Shown here: piece by piece, positions 1 through 8,285 of the stretch
How positions within the stretch are numbered: position 1 is the stretch's first letter
How the letters are laid out: the number at the start of each line of letters is the position of its first letter
Assembly: GCA_963663375.1 (NCBI GenBank)
Contig: OY760195.1
Coordinates: 620,001-684,000 of the forward strand
Reading direction: 5' to 3'
DNA: 64,000 bases
Source: JAYREN01 sp963663375
GTDB lineage: Bacteria; Acidobacteriota; Holophagae; Holophagales; Holophagaceae
The notes under the pieces: model-generated
The model's input: only the letters and a program-made list of their open reading frames with translations
Databases searched by the model: none
What the model was told of the DNA's origin: nothing
Position numbers and translations under genes: made by a program

Positions 1-243
1 ATTAAGGGGGCTGCCGGAGGGCGAGTCGAGGGGAAGGCCATTCAGGCGGGTGCCGTTCTTAGAGCCCAGATCCCGCAGCCACCAGGCCTCCCCGATGCGA
101 GCAATCTCCGCGTGGCGCCTGGAGACACTGGCCTCCGCTGGAAAGCTCAGGTCACAGTCCTCCGGCTCCCGCCCCAGCATGCAATCCCCCTCGAGGGCAT
201 GACGCTGAAGCAGTTCGCCCTGGAACCATGAAAGATAGGACAC
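1..243 (-). CDS. FHA-domain protein, C-terminal part missing (runs off left edge)
   Basis: The minus strand is open from a GTG at 243 to the left edge (81 codons seen). The residues fit a forkhead-associated phosphothreonine-binding domain: GREPEDCDLSFP, then VSRRHAEI, WWLRDLGSKNGTRLNG. The Arg, Ser-Arg-Arg-His and Asn-Gly-Thr positions that contact phosphothreonine are all present. FHA proteins read Ser/Thr-kinase signals. The start is chosen because an in-frame stop lies shortly upstream and AGGGAGG sits just before the GTG. Whether the rest of the protein carries another domain lies outside the window. Confidence 0.75.
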   Translation of the reverse strand, partial: MSYLSWFQGELLQRHALEGDCMLGREPEDCDLSFPAEASVSRRHAEIARIGEAWWLRDLGSKNGTRLNGLPLDSPSGSPLN

Positions 244-278
244 ACGGCCTCCCTGAGAGGCTTATCGGACGATCTGGC

Positions 279-575
279 CTAGGGTAAAGGGTAGGCGGAG
301 GGTTTATTGCGGCTGGCGCGATAAACCAGGATCGTGTGCCCGATGGTCCAGACGTGCTGGAGCCCTTCCACCCTGCGGGTCAGGGCCTCCACGACGGTAT
401 TCCGATCCTCGAAGGTGTTCTGATTGAGTTTCAGCTTCATGAGTTCGAGACTCTCGATCATGGCGTCCAACTCCTGGGCCAGGGCATCGGTGACCCCGGC
501 CTTGCCGATATGCACTGCGGGCTTCAGGACATGGGCCTGGGCCTTCAAGAACTGCCGCTGTTTGGGCGTGAGCAT
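279..575 (-). CDS. yhbY: YhbY/CRS1-YhbY family RNA-binding protein
   Basis: A 98-residue protein beginning MLTPKQRQFLKAQAHVLKP, the usual opening of YhbY proteins. It contains the CRM-domain GxxG-like stretch HIGKAGVTDAL (about residues 22-32) and ends in the typical TIGHTILVYRASR strand. In E. coli YhbY associates with pre-50S ribosomal subunits. The frame stays open upstream, but the ATG at 575 has GGAGGCAGC before it and matches the family's usual length, so longer starts were rejected. Transcription runs left towards the FHA gene, 36 nt away; they may share a transcript. Confidence 0.88.
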   Translation of the reverse strand: MLTPKQRQFLKAQAHVLKPAVHIGKAGVTDALAQELDAMIESLELMKLKLNQNTFEDRNTVVEALTRRVEGLQHVWTIGHTILVYRASRNKPSAYPLP

Positions 576-629
576 GCTGCCTCCGGACCCACCATTGTCC
601 CACGACGAGGAGGGCGCTGTATTCTTCCT

Positions 630-941
630 AGGAGCTCGTCCAAGTATTATGCGGGGCCGCGCTGGGGTGCCAGCCGAGCGAGGCAAGGAAGGCGACGAAG
701 GCCCTCTCGGTATCGGCTTCGCCGATACGCGAGACAAGTTGAAATCTGGTGGACCCAAGGACGAGGAGCCTGACGCAGCATCGCGACGGCTGGCGCCCCA
801 GCCCGAAGGGTTGAGCGCAAAGGGCTCGCTGGCTGTGTCGGCACGTTCGGACGATGGACCCGCATCGCCTCTCACGCGCCTTCGTGCCATCCAGCCCTTT
901 GCACTCAACGCGGCTCCCGGAGAATACTTGGACGAGCTCCT
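630..941. repeat. 19-bp inverted repeat bracketing a 312-bp intergenic segment
   Basis: AGGAGCTCGTCCAAGTATT at 630-648 recurs exactly as its reverse complement at 923-941. The similarity continues imperfectly inward for about 12 more bases (CGGGGCCGCG against CGGGAGCCGCG). The segment fills most of the 377-bp gap between yhbY and the M64 peptidase, and its right arm ends 11 nt before the peptidase ATG. Inside is a tight hairpin at about 704-725 (GTATCGGC-TTC-GCCGATAC). No convincing gene lies within, and no flanking target duplication is evident. It could be a small non-autonomous element or a long cruciform. Confidence 0.6.
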
Positions 942-952
942 CGAGGTGCCCC

Positions 953-2341
953 ATGAATACGCTCCGGTTCCTTTGCCTGGCCCTGGCGACCGTCCTGCTG
1001 TCCGCTGCCCCGCCCCGGACCCTGCGGGTGGACTACTACCACACGGGCACGGCCACCACCGAAGTCTTCAGCCTGGACCGGATTGCCCAGGAGCCCCTGC
1101 CCTGGCCCGGAAACCCCACCCAGAATCTGGATGACTCCAATCTCGGCAAGTACTACTTCGAGGTGGTGGATCGAGCCTCCAACAAGGTGCTCTACTCCCG
1201 GGGCTTCTGCAGCATCTATGGCGAATGGGAGGGCACGGACGAGGCCAAGAAGCAGGCCCGCACCTTCTCCGAATCCCTGCGCTTTCCCGAACCCACCGCG
1301 CCGGTGCAGATCAACCTGAAGAAGCGCGATGCCACCAACGCCTTCAAGGAAATCTGGTCCTTCACCCTGAACCCCAAGGACATGTTCATCGACCGCAGCC
1401 TGCCCCAGGCTCCCGGCAGGCTCATCGCATTACAGCAGAGTGGAGACCCCACGGAGAAGGTCGACTTTCTGATCCTCGGGGACGGCTACACCCAGGCCGA
1501 GCTGCCCAAGTTCGAGAAGGACGCCCGGCGCCTCATGGCGCAGTTCTTCGCCACCTCGCCCTACAAGGAGCATCGCTCGAATTTCAATGTCTGGGGCCTC
1601 TGCCCTGCGGCGCGGGAATCCGGCATCGCGCGCCCCTCCACGGGCATCCAGCGCCGCTCGCCCCTGGGCTGCACCTATGATGCCTTCGGCAGCGAACGCT
1701 ATGTCCTCACCTTCGAGAATCGCGCCTTCCGGGACGTGGCCGCCTTCGCGCCCTACGAATTCGTGGAGATCCTGGTGAATGGGCAGACCTACGGCGGCGG
1801 AGGCATCTTCGGGCTCTACGGCACCGTGGCCTCGGACAACGCCTTCAGCCCCTATATCTTCGTCCATGAATTCGGCCATCACTTCGCGGGCCTGGCGGAC
1901 GAGTACTACACCTCCGATGTGGCCTACGAGACCGGCAAGGAACGCCTCGAACCCTGGGAACTCAATGCCACCGCCGACTTCAAGAGCCCCAAGTGGAGAG
2001 CCCTGCTCACCCCTGGCATTCCCCTGCCCACCCCCTGGAAGAAGCAGGTCTTCGAGAAGGCCAGCTACGCTAGTCAGAAAGAGCGCCAGCAGATCCGTGC
2101 CGAGAACCGCCCGGAGCGCGAGATGGAGGCGCTCATGCTGCGGGTGAAGGCCAGTGAGAGTGAACTGCTGGGCAAGGATCTCTGGTCCGGCAAAGTCGGC
2201 GCCTTCGAGGGCGCCGCCTACGAGGCCACGGGCTACTACCGCGCCCAGGAGGACTGCATCATGTTCTCCCGCAATGACGTGCCCTTCTGCGCCGCGTGTC
2301 AGGGAGCCATCGCGCGGGTGATTCGGATGTACAGCCGCTGA
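953..2341 (+). CDS. Secreted M64-family zinc metallopeptidase
   Basis: A 462-residue protein with an N-terminal signal peptide (MNTLRFLCLALATVLLSA). The zinc-binding motif HEFGHHFAGLADEYY begins at about His305, the HExxH signature of the M64 (IgA-peptidase-like) family. The N-terminal third, rich in beta strands (TLRVDYYHTGTATTEVF onward), fits the M64 N-terminal domain. Expected in the periplasm or outside the cell, degrading proteins. The ATG at 953 was chosen because it begins the signal peptide and is preceded by GAGGTG; the frame is open further upstream but without signal-sequence character. It converges on uvrB: the two stop codons abut with no bases between. Confidence 0.88.
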   Translation: MNTLRFLCLALATVLLSAAPPRTLRVDYYHTGTATTEVFSLDRIAQEPLPWPGNPTQNLDDSNLGKYYFEVVDRASNKVLYSRGFCSIYGEWEGTDEAKKQARTFSESLRFPEPTAPVQINLKKRDATNAFKEIWSFTLNPKDMFIDRSLPQAPGRLIALQQSGDPTEKVDFLILGDGYTQAELPKFEKDARRLMAQFFATSPYKEHRSNFNVWGLCPAARESGIARPSTGIQRRSPLGCTYDAFGSERYVLTFENRAFRDVAAFAPYEFVEILVNGQTYGGGGIFGLYGTVASDNAFSPYIFVHEFGHHFAGLADEYYTSDVAYETGKERLEPWELNATADFKSPKWRALLTPGIPLPTPWKKQVFEKASYASQKERQQIRAENRPEREMEALMLRVKASESELLGKDLWSGKVGAFEGAAYEATGYYRAQEDCIMFSRNDVPFCAACQGAIARVIRMYSR

Positions 2342-4360
2342 TCAGACCACCCCGGTGAGCCGTTCCCGCCGCAGGTGCAGGATGCGATCCCGCAGCGCGG
2401 CGGCTTCCTCGAACTCCATGCGGTCGGCGAGGGTTTGCATCTTCTTCTCCAGCTTGCCGAGCTCCTTCTCGAACCCGGCATCATCCAGGTAGAGGATGGG
2501 CTCCTCAGCGGCCTGGTCCTTGGGCACGCCGACGAACTCGCGCGCCAGGGCGTCGCCCAGCACATCGTCGATGTTCTTCCGAATGGTTTCCGGCGTGATC
2601 CCGTGGGCGGCGTTGTGGTCCACCTGCTTCTGGCGGCGGCGGCTGGTTTCGCCAATGGCGGCCTCCATGGAGCCGGTCATCCGATCTGCATAGAGGATGG
2701 CCCTGCCATTCACATTGCGGGCCGCGCGACCGATGGTCTGGATCAGGCTGCGGGTGTTGCGGAGGAAGCCCTCCTTGTCCGCGTCCAGAATGGCGATGAG
2801 CGAGACCTCCGGCAGATCCAGCCCCTCCCGCAGCAGGTTGATGCCGATGAGCACATCGAAGACGCCCCGGCGCAGGCCCTTCAGGAGCTCCACCCGCTCC
2901 AGGGTCTCGATCTCGCTGTGGAGGTATTCCGCCTTCACCCCCACCTCGCGGTAGTAGGCCGTGAGCTGCTCCGCGAGTTTCTTGGTGAGCACGGTGATGA
3001 GCACTCGCTCATCCCTGGCCACCACCTTGCGGATCTCCTCCAGCAGGTCGTCCACCTGGGTGCCCACGGGGCGCACCTCGATCTGCGGGTCCACAAGGCC
3101 CGTGGGGCGCACCACCTGTTCCACGATGACCCCGCCGCTCTGCTGCAGTTCGTAGTCACCGGGCGTAGCGCTCACGAAAACCACCTGCTTCACGCGGCTC
3201 TCGAATTCCTCGAATTTGAGCGGGCGATTGTCCAGGGCGGCCGGTAGACGAAATCCGTAATCGACCAGCGTCGTCTTACGGCTGCGATCCCCGTTGTACA
3301 TGCCGTGGAGCTGGCCCGTGGCCACGTGGCTCTCGTCCATGAAGAGCACGAAGTCGTCGGGGAAGTAGTCCAGCAGGGTGTGGGGTGGCTCGCCGGGCTT
3401 GCGATCGTCGAGGAAGCGGCTGTAGTTCTCGATGCCCGAGCAGTAGCCCATCTCCTTCATCATCTCGATGTCGTAGATGGTGCGCTGATGGAGTCGTTGC
3501 AGCTCGACGATCTTCCCTTCGGCCCGGAATAAGTTCTCGCGCTCTTCCAACTCCGCCTTGATCTCGCGGATGGCCTTCTCCAGCTTGTCTTCGGGCGTCA
3601 CGTAGTGGGTCTTGGGCCAGATGGTGAGGGTGTCGAGCTTCTCGATCACAACGCCCCGCAGGGGATCGATCTTCGAGAGACGCTCGATCTCGTCGCCAAA
3701 GAGTTCGATGCGGTAGGCCACATCCTCGTAAGCCGGATAGACCTCCACCACATCGCCGCGAACCCGGAAAACACCGGGCTCGAAGCTCATCTGATTGCGG
3801 GCGTATTGGATGGCCACCAGATCCCGGAGCAACATGGCGCGGTCCCGGGTGCCCCCCACGTTCAGGGTCACCGACAGGTTCAGGTAGCTGCTCGGATCGC
3901 CCAGGCCGTAGATGCAGCTGACGGAGGCCACCACGATGGTGTCGCGACGCTCCAGCAGGCAGCGAGTGGCCGAGAGCCGCAGCTTCTCCAGCTCCGCGTT
4001 GACCTGCGCATCCTTATCGATGAAGAGATCCCGCTCGGGCACGTAGGCCTCGGGCTGGTAGTAGTCGTAGTAGCTGACGAAGTACTCGACCGCATTCTCG
4101 GGGAAGAACTGCTTGAACTCGCTGAAGAGCTGGGCCGCCAGGGTCTTGTTGGGCGCAAAGATCAGTGCCGGTCGGTTGACCCGGGCAATGGTGCTCGCAA
4201 TGGTGTAGGTCTTGCCGCTTCCGGTGACCCCCAGGAGGGTCTGGCAGCGCTCGCCAGCCTCGATGCCCGCCACTAGTTGGGCGATGGCCTCGGGCTGATC
4301 CCCGGCGGGGGAATAGGGTGCGACGAGTTTGAAGGGCGCGGCCTTGGGCATGGGAACCAT
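2342..4360 (-). CDS. uvrB: UvrABC excinuclease subunit B
   Basis: A 672-residue protein, normal length for UvrB, the damage-verification helicase of nucleotide excision repair. Visible in order: N-terminal AxYxPAGDQPEAI, Walker A GVTGSGKT, the DNA-inserting beta-hairpin region YYDYYQPEAYVP, DESH Walker B, helicase motif VSATPGDYE, motif VI QTIGRAARN, and a C-terminal UVR motif (KLEKKMQTLADRMEFEEAAALRD) that contacts UvrA/UvrC. The start could also be the ATG three codons inside (MPKAAPF). uvrA and uvrC are not in the window. Confidence 0.97.
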   Translation of the reverse strand: MVPMPKAAPFKLVAPYSPAGDQPEAIAQLVAGIEAGERCQTLLGVTGSGKTYTIASTIARVNRPALIFAPNKTLAAQLFSEFKQFFPENAVEYFVSYYDYYQPEAYVPERDLFIDKDAQVNAELEKLRLSATRCLLERRDTIVVASVSCIYGLGDPSSYLNLSVTLNVGGTRDRAMLLRDLVAIQYARNQMSFEPGVFRVRGDVVEVYPAYEDVAYRIELFGDEIERLSKIDPLRGVVIEKLDTLTIWPKTHYVTPEDKLEKAIREIKAELEERENLFRAEGKIVELQRLHQRTIYDIEMMKEMGYCSGIENYSRFLDDRKPGEPPHTLLDYFPDDFVLFMDESHVATGQLHGMYNGDRSRKTTLVDYGFRLPAALDNRPLKFEEFESRVKQVVFVSATPGDYELQQSGGVIVEQVVRPTGLVDPQIEVRPVGTQVDDLLEEIRKVVARDERVLITVLTKKLAEQLTAYYREVGVKAEYLHSEIETLERVELLKGLRRGVFDVLIGINLLREGLDLPEVSLIAILDADKEGFLRNTRSLIQTIGRAARNVNGRAILYADRMTGSMEAAIGETSRRRQKQVDHNAAHGITPETIRKNIDDVLGDALAREFVGVPKDQAAEEPILYLDDAGFEKELGKLEKKMQTLADRMEFEEAAALRDRILHLRRERLTGVV

Positions 4361-4406
4361 TGTCCCAGGCTTGAACGGGTCAGCGAATTAAAACCGAAGG
4401 CCTTCT

Positions 4407-5273
4407 TCAGAAAGTGATCACCAGGCTGGTGGTGAACGTGGTGTCGGTCTTCTTGGCTGAGATCGACACGCTCCCGAGACTCACGGGAGGCAGCGCGGTG
4501 GTGAATACTTCCACGGGAATGAGGTTCGGCTTGTTCTTGTAGGCAATGTCATAACCGACCTTCAGGGCCAGGGACTTGTTGATGGCGACGCTGAAGCCTT
4601 GGCGCAGCACCCCCTGATAATCCCGGCTATCGGACAGATTGTCGGTAATGGCCAGGTCCATGGTGTAGAGACTGTTGGCGCCGACCTTCTGGCTGAGCTG
4701 GGAGGTGAAGTTGACGGTGCCGTAGTTGGCCTTGAAACCCGCCGGCTCGACCAGGGGCTGTTCGTGGGTGTAGCCGACGCCTAAGTCCGTGCGGAACTTG
4801 GTGCGATCCAGGTCGGCCCAGATGCGGCCAACGCCCGTGGTGGCGCTGTATTTGTTATCCAGTCCCGCCGGTCGGTTCTTTTCCCAGCCAGCCCCGCCGT
4901 ACCAGTACCAGCGGTCATTGTCCTTCAGGCGGTGATCGAAGCGCCCGTTCAGGCCATAGGCCTCGGCCGTGGTGGTGGAGGCGCGGCTCTCCGCCAGCGC
5001 GTAGTCCTCCAGCGAAGTGCCCGTGGCGGAGCGCGTCACCACAGTCGTGTTGACGCGGATGGCCGTGGCCTTCAGGGAGAAGGTCGACCGCTCCCACTTG
5101 TAGAGGTAGTCGTTCCCGAAGCCCACGGTCTGCCCCTGGGCATTGCCGCTGGTGACCACGCCGGACAGGGTGGTCACATTGCTCCAGGCCCTGGGCGCAG
5201 GTTTCGGGACCTCGGGCGCGGGAGTCTGGGCGACCAGGGACAGGCCAATCAGGGACAGGAGAAGGGGCTTCAT
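4407..5273 (-). CDS. DUF481 outer-membrane beta-barrel protein (YdiY-like)
   Basis: A 288-residue protein with signal peptide MKPLLLSLIGLSLVAQT. After cleavage the body alternates short hydrophobic/aromatic strands (GDxxYKWER, WYWYGGAGWEKNR, YTMDLAITDNLSD) and ends in a C-terminal phenylalanine (SLVITF), as outer-membrane barrels do. Glycine-rich TLSGVVTSGNAQGQ is the DUF481 opening (family of E. coli YdiY, often described as salt-induced). Function in the cell is unknown. It lies 52 nt downstream of fabF and may be read from the same transcript. Confidence 0.8.
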   Translation of the reverse strand: MKPLLLSLIGLSLVAQTPAPEVPKPAPRAWSNVTTLSGVVTSGNAQGQTVGFGNDYLYKWERSTFSLKATAIRVNTTVVTRSATGTSLEDYALAESRASTTTAEAYGLNGRFDHRLKDNDRWYWYGGAGWEKNRPAGLDNKYSATTGVGRIWADLDRTKFRTDLGVGYTHEQPLVEPAGFKANYGTVNFTSQLSQKVGANSLYTMDLAITDNLSDSRDYQGVLRQGFSVAINKSLALKVGYDIAYKNKPNLIPVEVFTTALPPVSLGSVSISAKKTDTTFTTSLVITF

Positions 5274-5325
5274 GACGCCTCCGAGAAGAAAGGTTCCGGG
5301 CAGAATACGACAAGCGCCGGTGAGT

Positions 5326-6576
5326 TCAGATCCGGCGCAGGATCACGCAAGCGTTGGTGCCACCGAATCCGAAGTTGTTGTTCAGGATGTACTCGGCGTC
5401 GAAGCTGCCGATCTTGTTGGCCGTCACATCCAGGTTGCAATCCGGATCCTGGTTTTCCACGTTGATGGTTCCGGGGATCTTGCCGGTCTTGGCGACCATG
5501 GCGCAGACGATGGTCTCGAGACCACCGGCGGCCCCCAGTAGATGCCCGTGCATGGACTTCGTGGAGGAGACCTTGACCTTCTCCGCCGCGGCTCCGAAGG
5601 CCTTCCGAATCGCGAGGCACTCGATGCGGTCCCCCGCAGGCGTGGAGGTACCGTGAGCGTTGACGTAACCAATCTGCTCGGGCCGGATGCCCGCATCCTT
5701 GATGGCGGCCATCATCACGCGGCTGGGGCCATCCCCATCCTCGCTGGGGCTGGTCATGTGGTAGGCGTCGCCCGACATGCCATAGCCCACAACCTCGGCA
5801 TGGATCTTGGCGCCACGAGCCTTCGCCATCTCGTATTCCTCGAGCACCACAATGCCCGCGCCCTCGGCCATGACGAAGCCGTCGCGATCCTTGTCGAAGG
5901 GGCGACTGGCTTTCTCGGGGGCATCGTTCCGGGTGGAGAGGGCACGCATAGCGGCGAAGCCGCCCACACCCAGCTCGTTGACCACGGAGTCGGAACCACC
6001 CGCCACCATGCGGTCGGCATAGCCGTGCATGATGAGCCGCGTCGCATCCCCGATGGAGTGCGTGCCCGTGGCACAGGCCGTGGCCACGGCGCTGTTGGGG
6101 CCCTGGAGGCCGTACTTGATGCTGACATTGCCGCCCGCCAGGTTGATGATCAGGCTCGGAATGAAGAAGGGGCTCGTGCGGCGGGGACCGCGGTAACCAT
6201 TGGCTTCCTGCCAGATGGTGCCAAGACCGCCGATGCCGGAGCCAATGCACACGCCAAACATCTCGCGCTCGGCCTTGGTGAGCTCGTACTCGGCCAATCC
6301 GGCATCGATCATGGCCTCATGGGTGGCCGCCATGGCGAACTGGATGAAGACATCCATCTTCTTCTGTTCTTTCTTGTCGATGAACAGGTCGGGATTGAAG
6401 CTCTTGACCTGACCGCCGATCTTGCAGGCGAAGTCAGTGGTATCGAAGCGATCGATGAGGCCGATGCCGCTCTTGCCCGCGAGCAGGCTCTCCCAGGTCT
6501 CGGGCACCGTATTGCCACACGGGTTGACCGTGCCCATGCCCGTAATGACCACGCGTCGACGCTGCATGGAAGTCAT
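5326..6576 (-). CDS. fabF: Beta-ketoacyl-ACP synthase II
   Basis: A 416-residue condensing enzyme that extends acyl-ACP with malonyl-ACP in fatty-acid synthesis. The nucleophile Cys168 lies in TACATGTHS; the two histidines of the Cys-His-His triad are in NAHGTSTPAGD and STKSMHGHLLGAAG; the C-terminus has NNFGFGGTNAC. The start at 6576 (MTSMQRRRVVITGMG) is preferred to an ATG eight codons upstream because GAGGTGA lies five bases before it. It follows acpP by 149 nt in the same direction, the common acpP-fabF order. Confidence 0.97.
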   Translation of the reverse strand: MTSMQRRRVVITGMGTVNPCGNTVPETWESLLAGKSGIGLIDRFDTTDFACKIGGQVKSFNPDLFIDKKEQKKMDVFIQFAMAATHEAMIDAGLAEYELTKAEREMFGVCIGSGIGGLGTIWQEANGYRGPRRTSPFFIPSLIINLAGGNVSIKYGLQGPNSAVATACATGTHSIGDATRLIMHGYADRMVAGGSDSVVNELGVGGFAAMRALSTRNDAPEKASRPFDKDRDGFVMAEGAGIVVLEEYEMAKARGAKIHAEVVGYGMSGDAYHMTSPSEDGDGPSRVMMAAIKDAGIRPEQIGYVNAHGTSTPAGDRIECLAIRKAFGAAAEKVKVSSTKSMHGHLLGAAGGLETIVCAMVAKTGKIPGTINVENQDPDCNLDVTANKIGSFDAEYILNNNFGFGGTNACVILRRI

Positions 6577-6725
6577 ATCTTCACCTCGTTTCAGAACCAA
6601 AATGCCGTAAACAGGCCACCGGCCGGACAGCCCTCATCTCGGCTGCCCGGCTCGGAAGTCGATGCTCAGGCAGGGAGGCCGCATGAGCCGGGATTTCCCG
6701 ACGCCAGATAATCGCGGCCTGCCGA

Positions 6726-6965
6726 TCAGGCCTTGGAGTTCTTCTCGATGTAGCCGATGGCATCGCCAACGGTCCGGATCTTTTCCTGCTCACTCTCGGG
6801 GATCTCCAGGCCGAAAGCCTCTTCGATCGCCATGATGATCTCGACAGTATCAAGACTGTCGGCACCCAGATCATCCACGAAGTGGCTGCTCTCGGTGATG
6901 GAATCCTCGGGCTTCGCCAGCTGCTCGGCGATGATGGCGATAACCTTTTTGCGAATTTCAGCCAT
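6726..6965 (-). CDS. acpP: Acyl carrier protein
   Basis: A 79-residue acidic protein with the phosphopantetheine site DSL at Ser37 (DDLGADSLDTVEIIM). Length, charge and motif are typical of the fatty-acid-synthesis ACP. AAGGAG precedes the ATG. The gap to fabF contains a possible hairpin (CAGCC/GGCTG arms near 6625-6655), which could modulate fabF expression relative to the more abundant ACP; this is inference. Confidence 0.97.
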   Translation of the reverse strand: MAEIRKKVIAIIAEQLAKPEDSITESSHFVDDLGADSLDTVEIIMAIEEAFGLEIPESEQEKIRTVGDAIGYIEKNSKA

Positions 6966-7172
6966 GGGCTCTCCTTGAAACTTTGCGAGGCTATCATGGC
7001 CCGGCAGGAATGCCAAGCGCCCCTTCTGCACAAGGACCCTCTGGCGGCGCGGTTGAGGCCCCTTTTTTCCTCGCGGAAGCCCGTGTCTTGTTAGCTTCTT
7101 TCTCTGCATCCCCTGTTCGCTGGGCTTTCCCAGGATTCGAGCACTTTCTGTCCCACTCCGAGAAAAGACCCC

Positions 7173-8129
7173 ATGCCCCAGCCCTCCGAGAACGACTCCC
7201 TCGCGCCGCCCGAAGCACTGGCTTGGACCCGGTGCCTCCGAGAATTCGAAACCCATCTGGCGGTGGAGCGAGGGCTTTCCCAGAACACCACGGCGGGTTA
7301 TCGCTCGGACCTGCGCCTCGTCGCAGCCTGGGCCACGGAGCGCGGCCTAGATCCCACGGGTCTGGATCGCGATGGCATCACGGCCTTCCTAGTGGCCCAG
7401 CACGCCGAGGGAAAGGCCGCCCGCAGCATCGCCCGCCTGTCCTCCGCCCTCCGCCAGTTCCTGGGCTTCCTTCGCATGGAGGGTGAGGGCTCCGCAGGCC
7501 CCGAAGCCGTCGTGCGTCCCCCAAGGCCCCCGCGCATCCTTCCCAAGACCCTCACCGAAGGGCAGATCGAGGCCCTGCTGGCCGCCCCCGACGTGGCGAC
7601 TCCCCTGGGCGTGCGGGACCGGGCCTGGATGGAACTGCTCTATGCCTCAGGTCTGCGGGTATCGGAGCTGGCGCTGATACCTGCCCTTTCCGTGTTCCTG
7701 GACGAAGGGTTCCTCAAGGTCCTGGGCAAGGGCCGCAAGGAGCGGCTGATCCCTTTTGGCGAGGGGGCCGAACACTGGATCCGTGCCTGGCTCACCCATC
7801 GCTCCGGCTTCAAACCCCACACCGATGCCCTTTTCGTGGGACGGGGCGGCGAGCCCCTCACCCGCCAGCACCTCTGGCGGCTCCTGAAGGGCTACGCCGT
7901 GAAGGCCGGCATCCGCCGCGAGTCCGTGAGCCCCCATGTGCTGCGCCACGCCTTTGCCACCCATCTCCTTGATCACGGAGCCGATCTGCGGGCCGTCCAG
8001 GCCATGCTCGGGCATGCCGACATCAGCACCACCCAGATCTACACCCATGTCCATCAGGCCCGCCTGCGATCTCTCTACGATCGTATGCATCCCCGGGCGG
8101 AGTCAGCTTCCTCCTCACAGGCCCGATGA
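7173..8129 (+). CDS. xerD: Tyrosine recombinase XerD-like
   Basis: A 318-residue integrase-fold recombinase. Residues about 20-110 form the SAM-like core-binding domain. The catalytic set is complete: Arg in GLRVSEL, Lys in GKGRKER, HxxR in HVLRHAFATH, His in LGHADISTTQ, and the Tyr nucleophile in QIYTHV. With the XerC-like gene at 47860 it probably forms the chromosome-dimer resolution pair. The 3' end is unusual: 68 bp covering the Tyr region and C-terminus are repeated after the stop, around a palindromic element. The present tail GGAESASSSQAR differs from the tail read in the second copy (RSGAPA then stop). Confidence 0.88.
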   Translation: MPQPSENDSLAPPEALAWTRCLREFETHLAVERGLSQNTTAGYRSDLRLVAAWATERGLDPTGLDRDGITAFLVAQHAEGKAARSIARLSSALRQFLGFLRMEGEGSAGPEAVVRPPRPPRILPKTLTEGQIEALLAAPDVATPLGVRDRAWMELLYASGLRVSELALIPALSVFLDEGFLKVLGKGRKERLIPFGEGAEHWIRAWLTHRSGFKPHTDALFVGRGGEPLTRQHLWRLLKGYAVKAGIRRESVSPHVLRHAFATHLLDHGADLRAVQAMLGHADISTTQIYTHVHQARLRSLYDRMHPRAESASSSQAR

Positions 8130-8265
8130 CTCGCTCCCTGTGGGTGCCCCACAGGTGAGGCTCCACTGGAGCCTCACCTGTGACCCACATGGTCGCGACC
8201 ACCCAGATCTACACCCATGTCCACCAGGCCCGCCTGCGATCTCTCTACGATCGTATGCATCCCCG
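8028..8265 (+). repeat. 68-bp direct duplication of the xerD 3' end (8028-8095 and 8198-8265)
   Basis: The stretch from ACCACCCAGATCTACACCC to GCATCCCCG is present twice, 170 bp apart, with one mismatch (8054 T against 8224 C). The first copy is the end of xerD including the catalytic Tyr codon. The second copy is untranslated, lies between xerD and prmC, and if read in the same frame ends MHPRSGAPA then stop at about 8283, so it may preserve the older C-terminus. A palindromic element occupies the space between the copies. Confidence 0.9.
8139..8198. repeat. 60-bp palindromic element, copy 1
   Basis: The core palindrome is CAGGTGAGGCTCCA-C-TGGAGCCTCACCTG, with an outer GTGGG/CCCAC pair and a right-hand tail CATGGTCGCGA. 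It matches the element at 17703-17762 at 49 of 60 positions with no gap, same orientation. Several differences are paired so that stems survive (GTGGG/CCCAC becomes GCGGG/CCCGC). Similarity extends 8 bases further left (TCGCTYCC). It lies between the two copies of the xerD end. Confidence 0.8.
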
Positions 8266-8285
8266 AAGCGGGGCACCTGCCTGAA

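Noticed and set aside
424..1134. Open frames on both strands across the yhbY-M64 gap
   Set aside because: They run into shadow frames of the real genes, lack ribosome sites and show no protein-like pattern; the inverted repeat is the more specific signal there.
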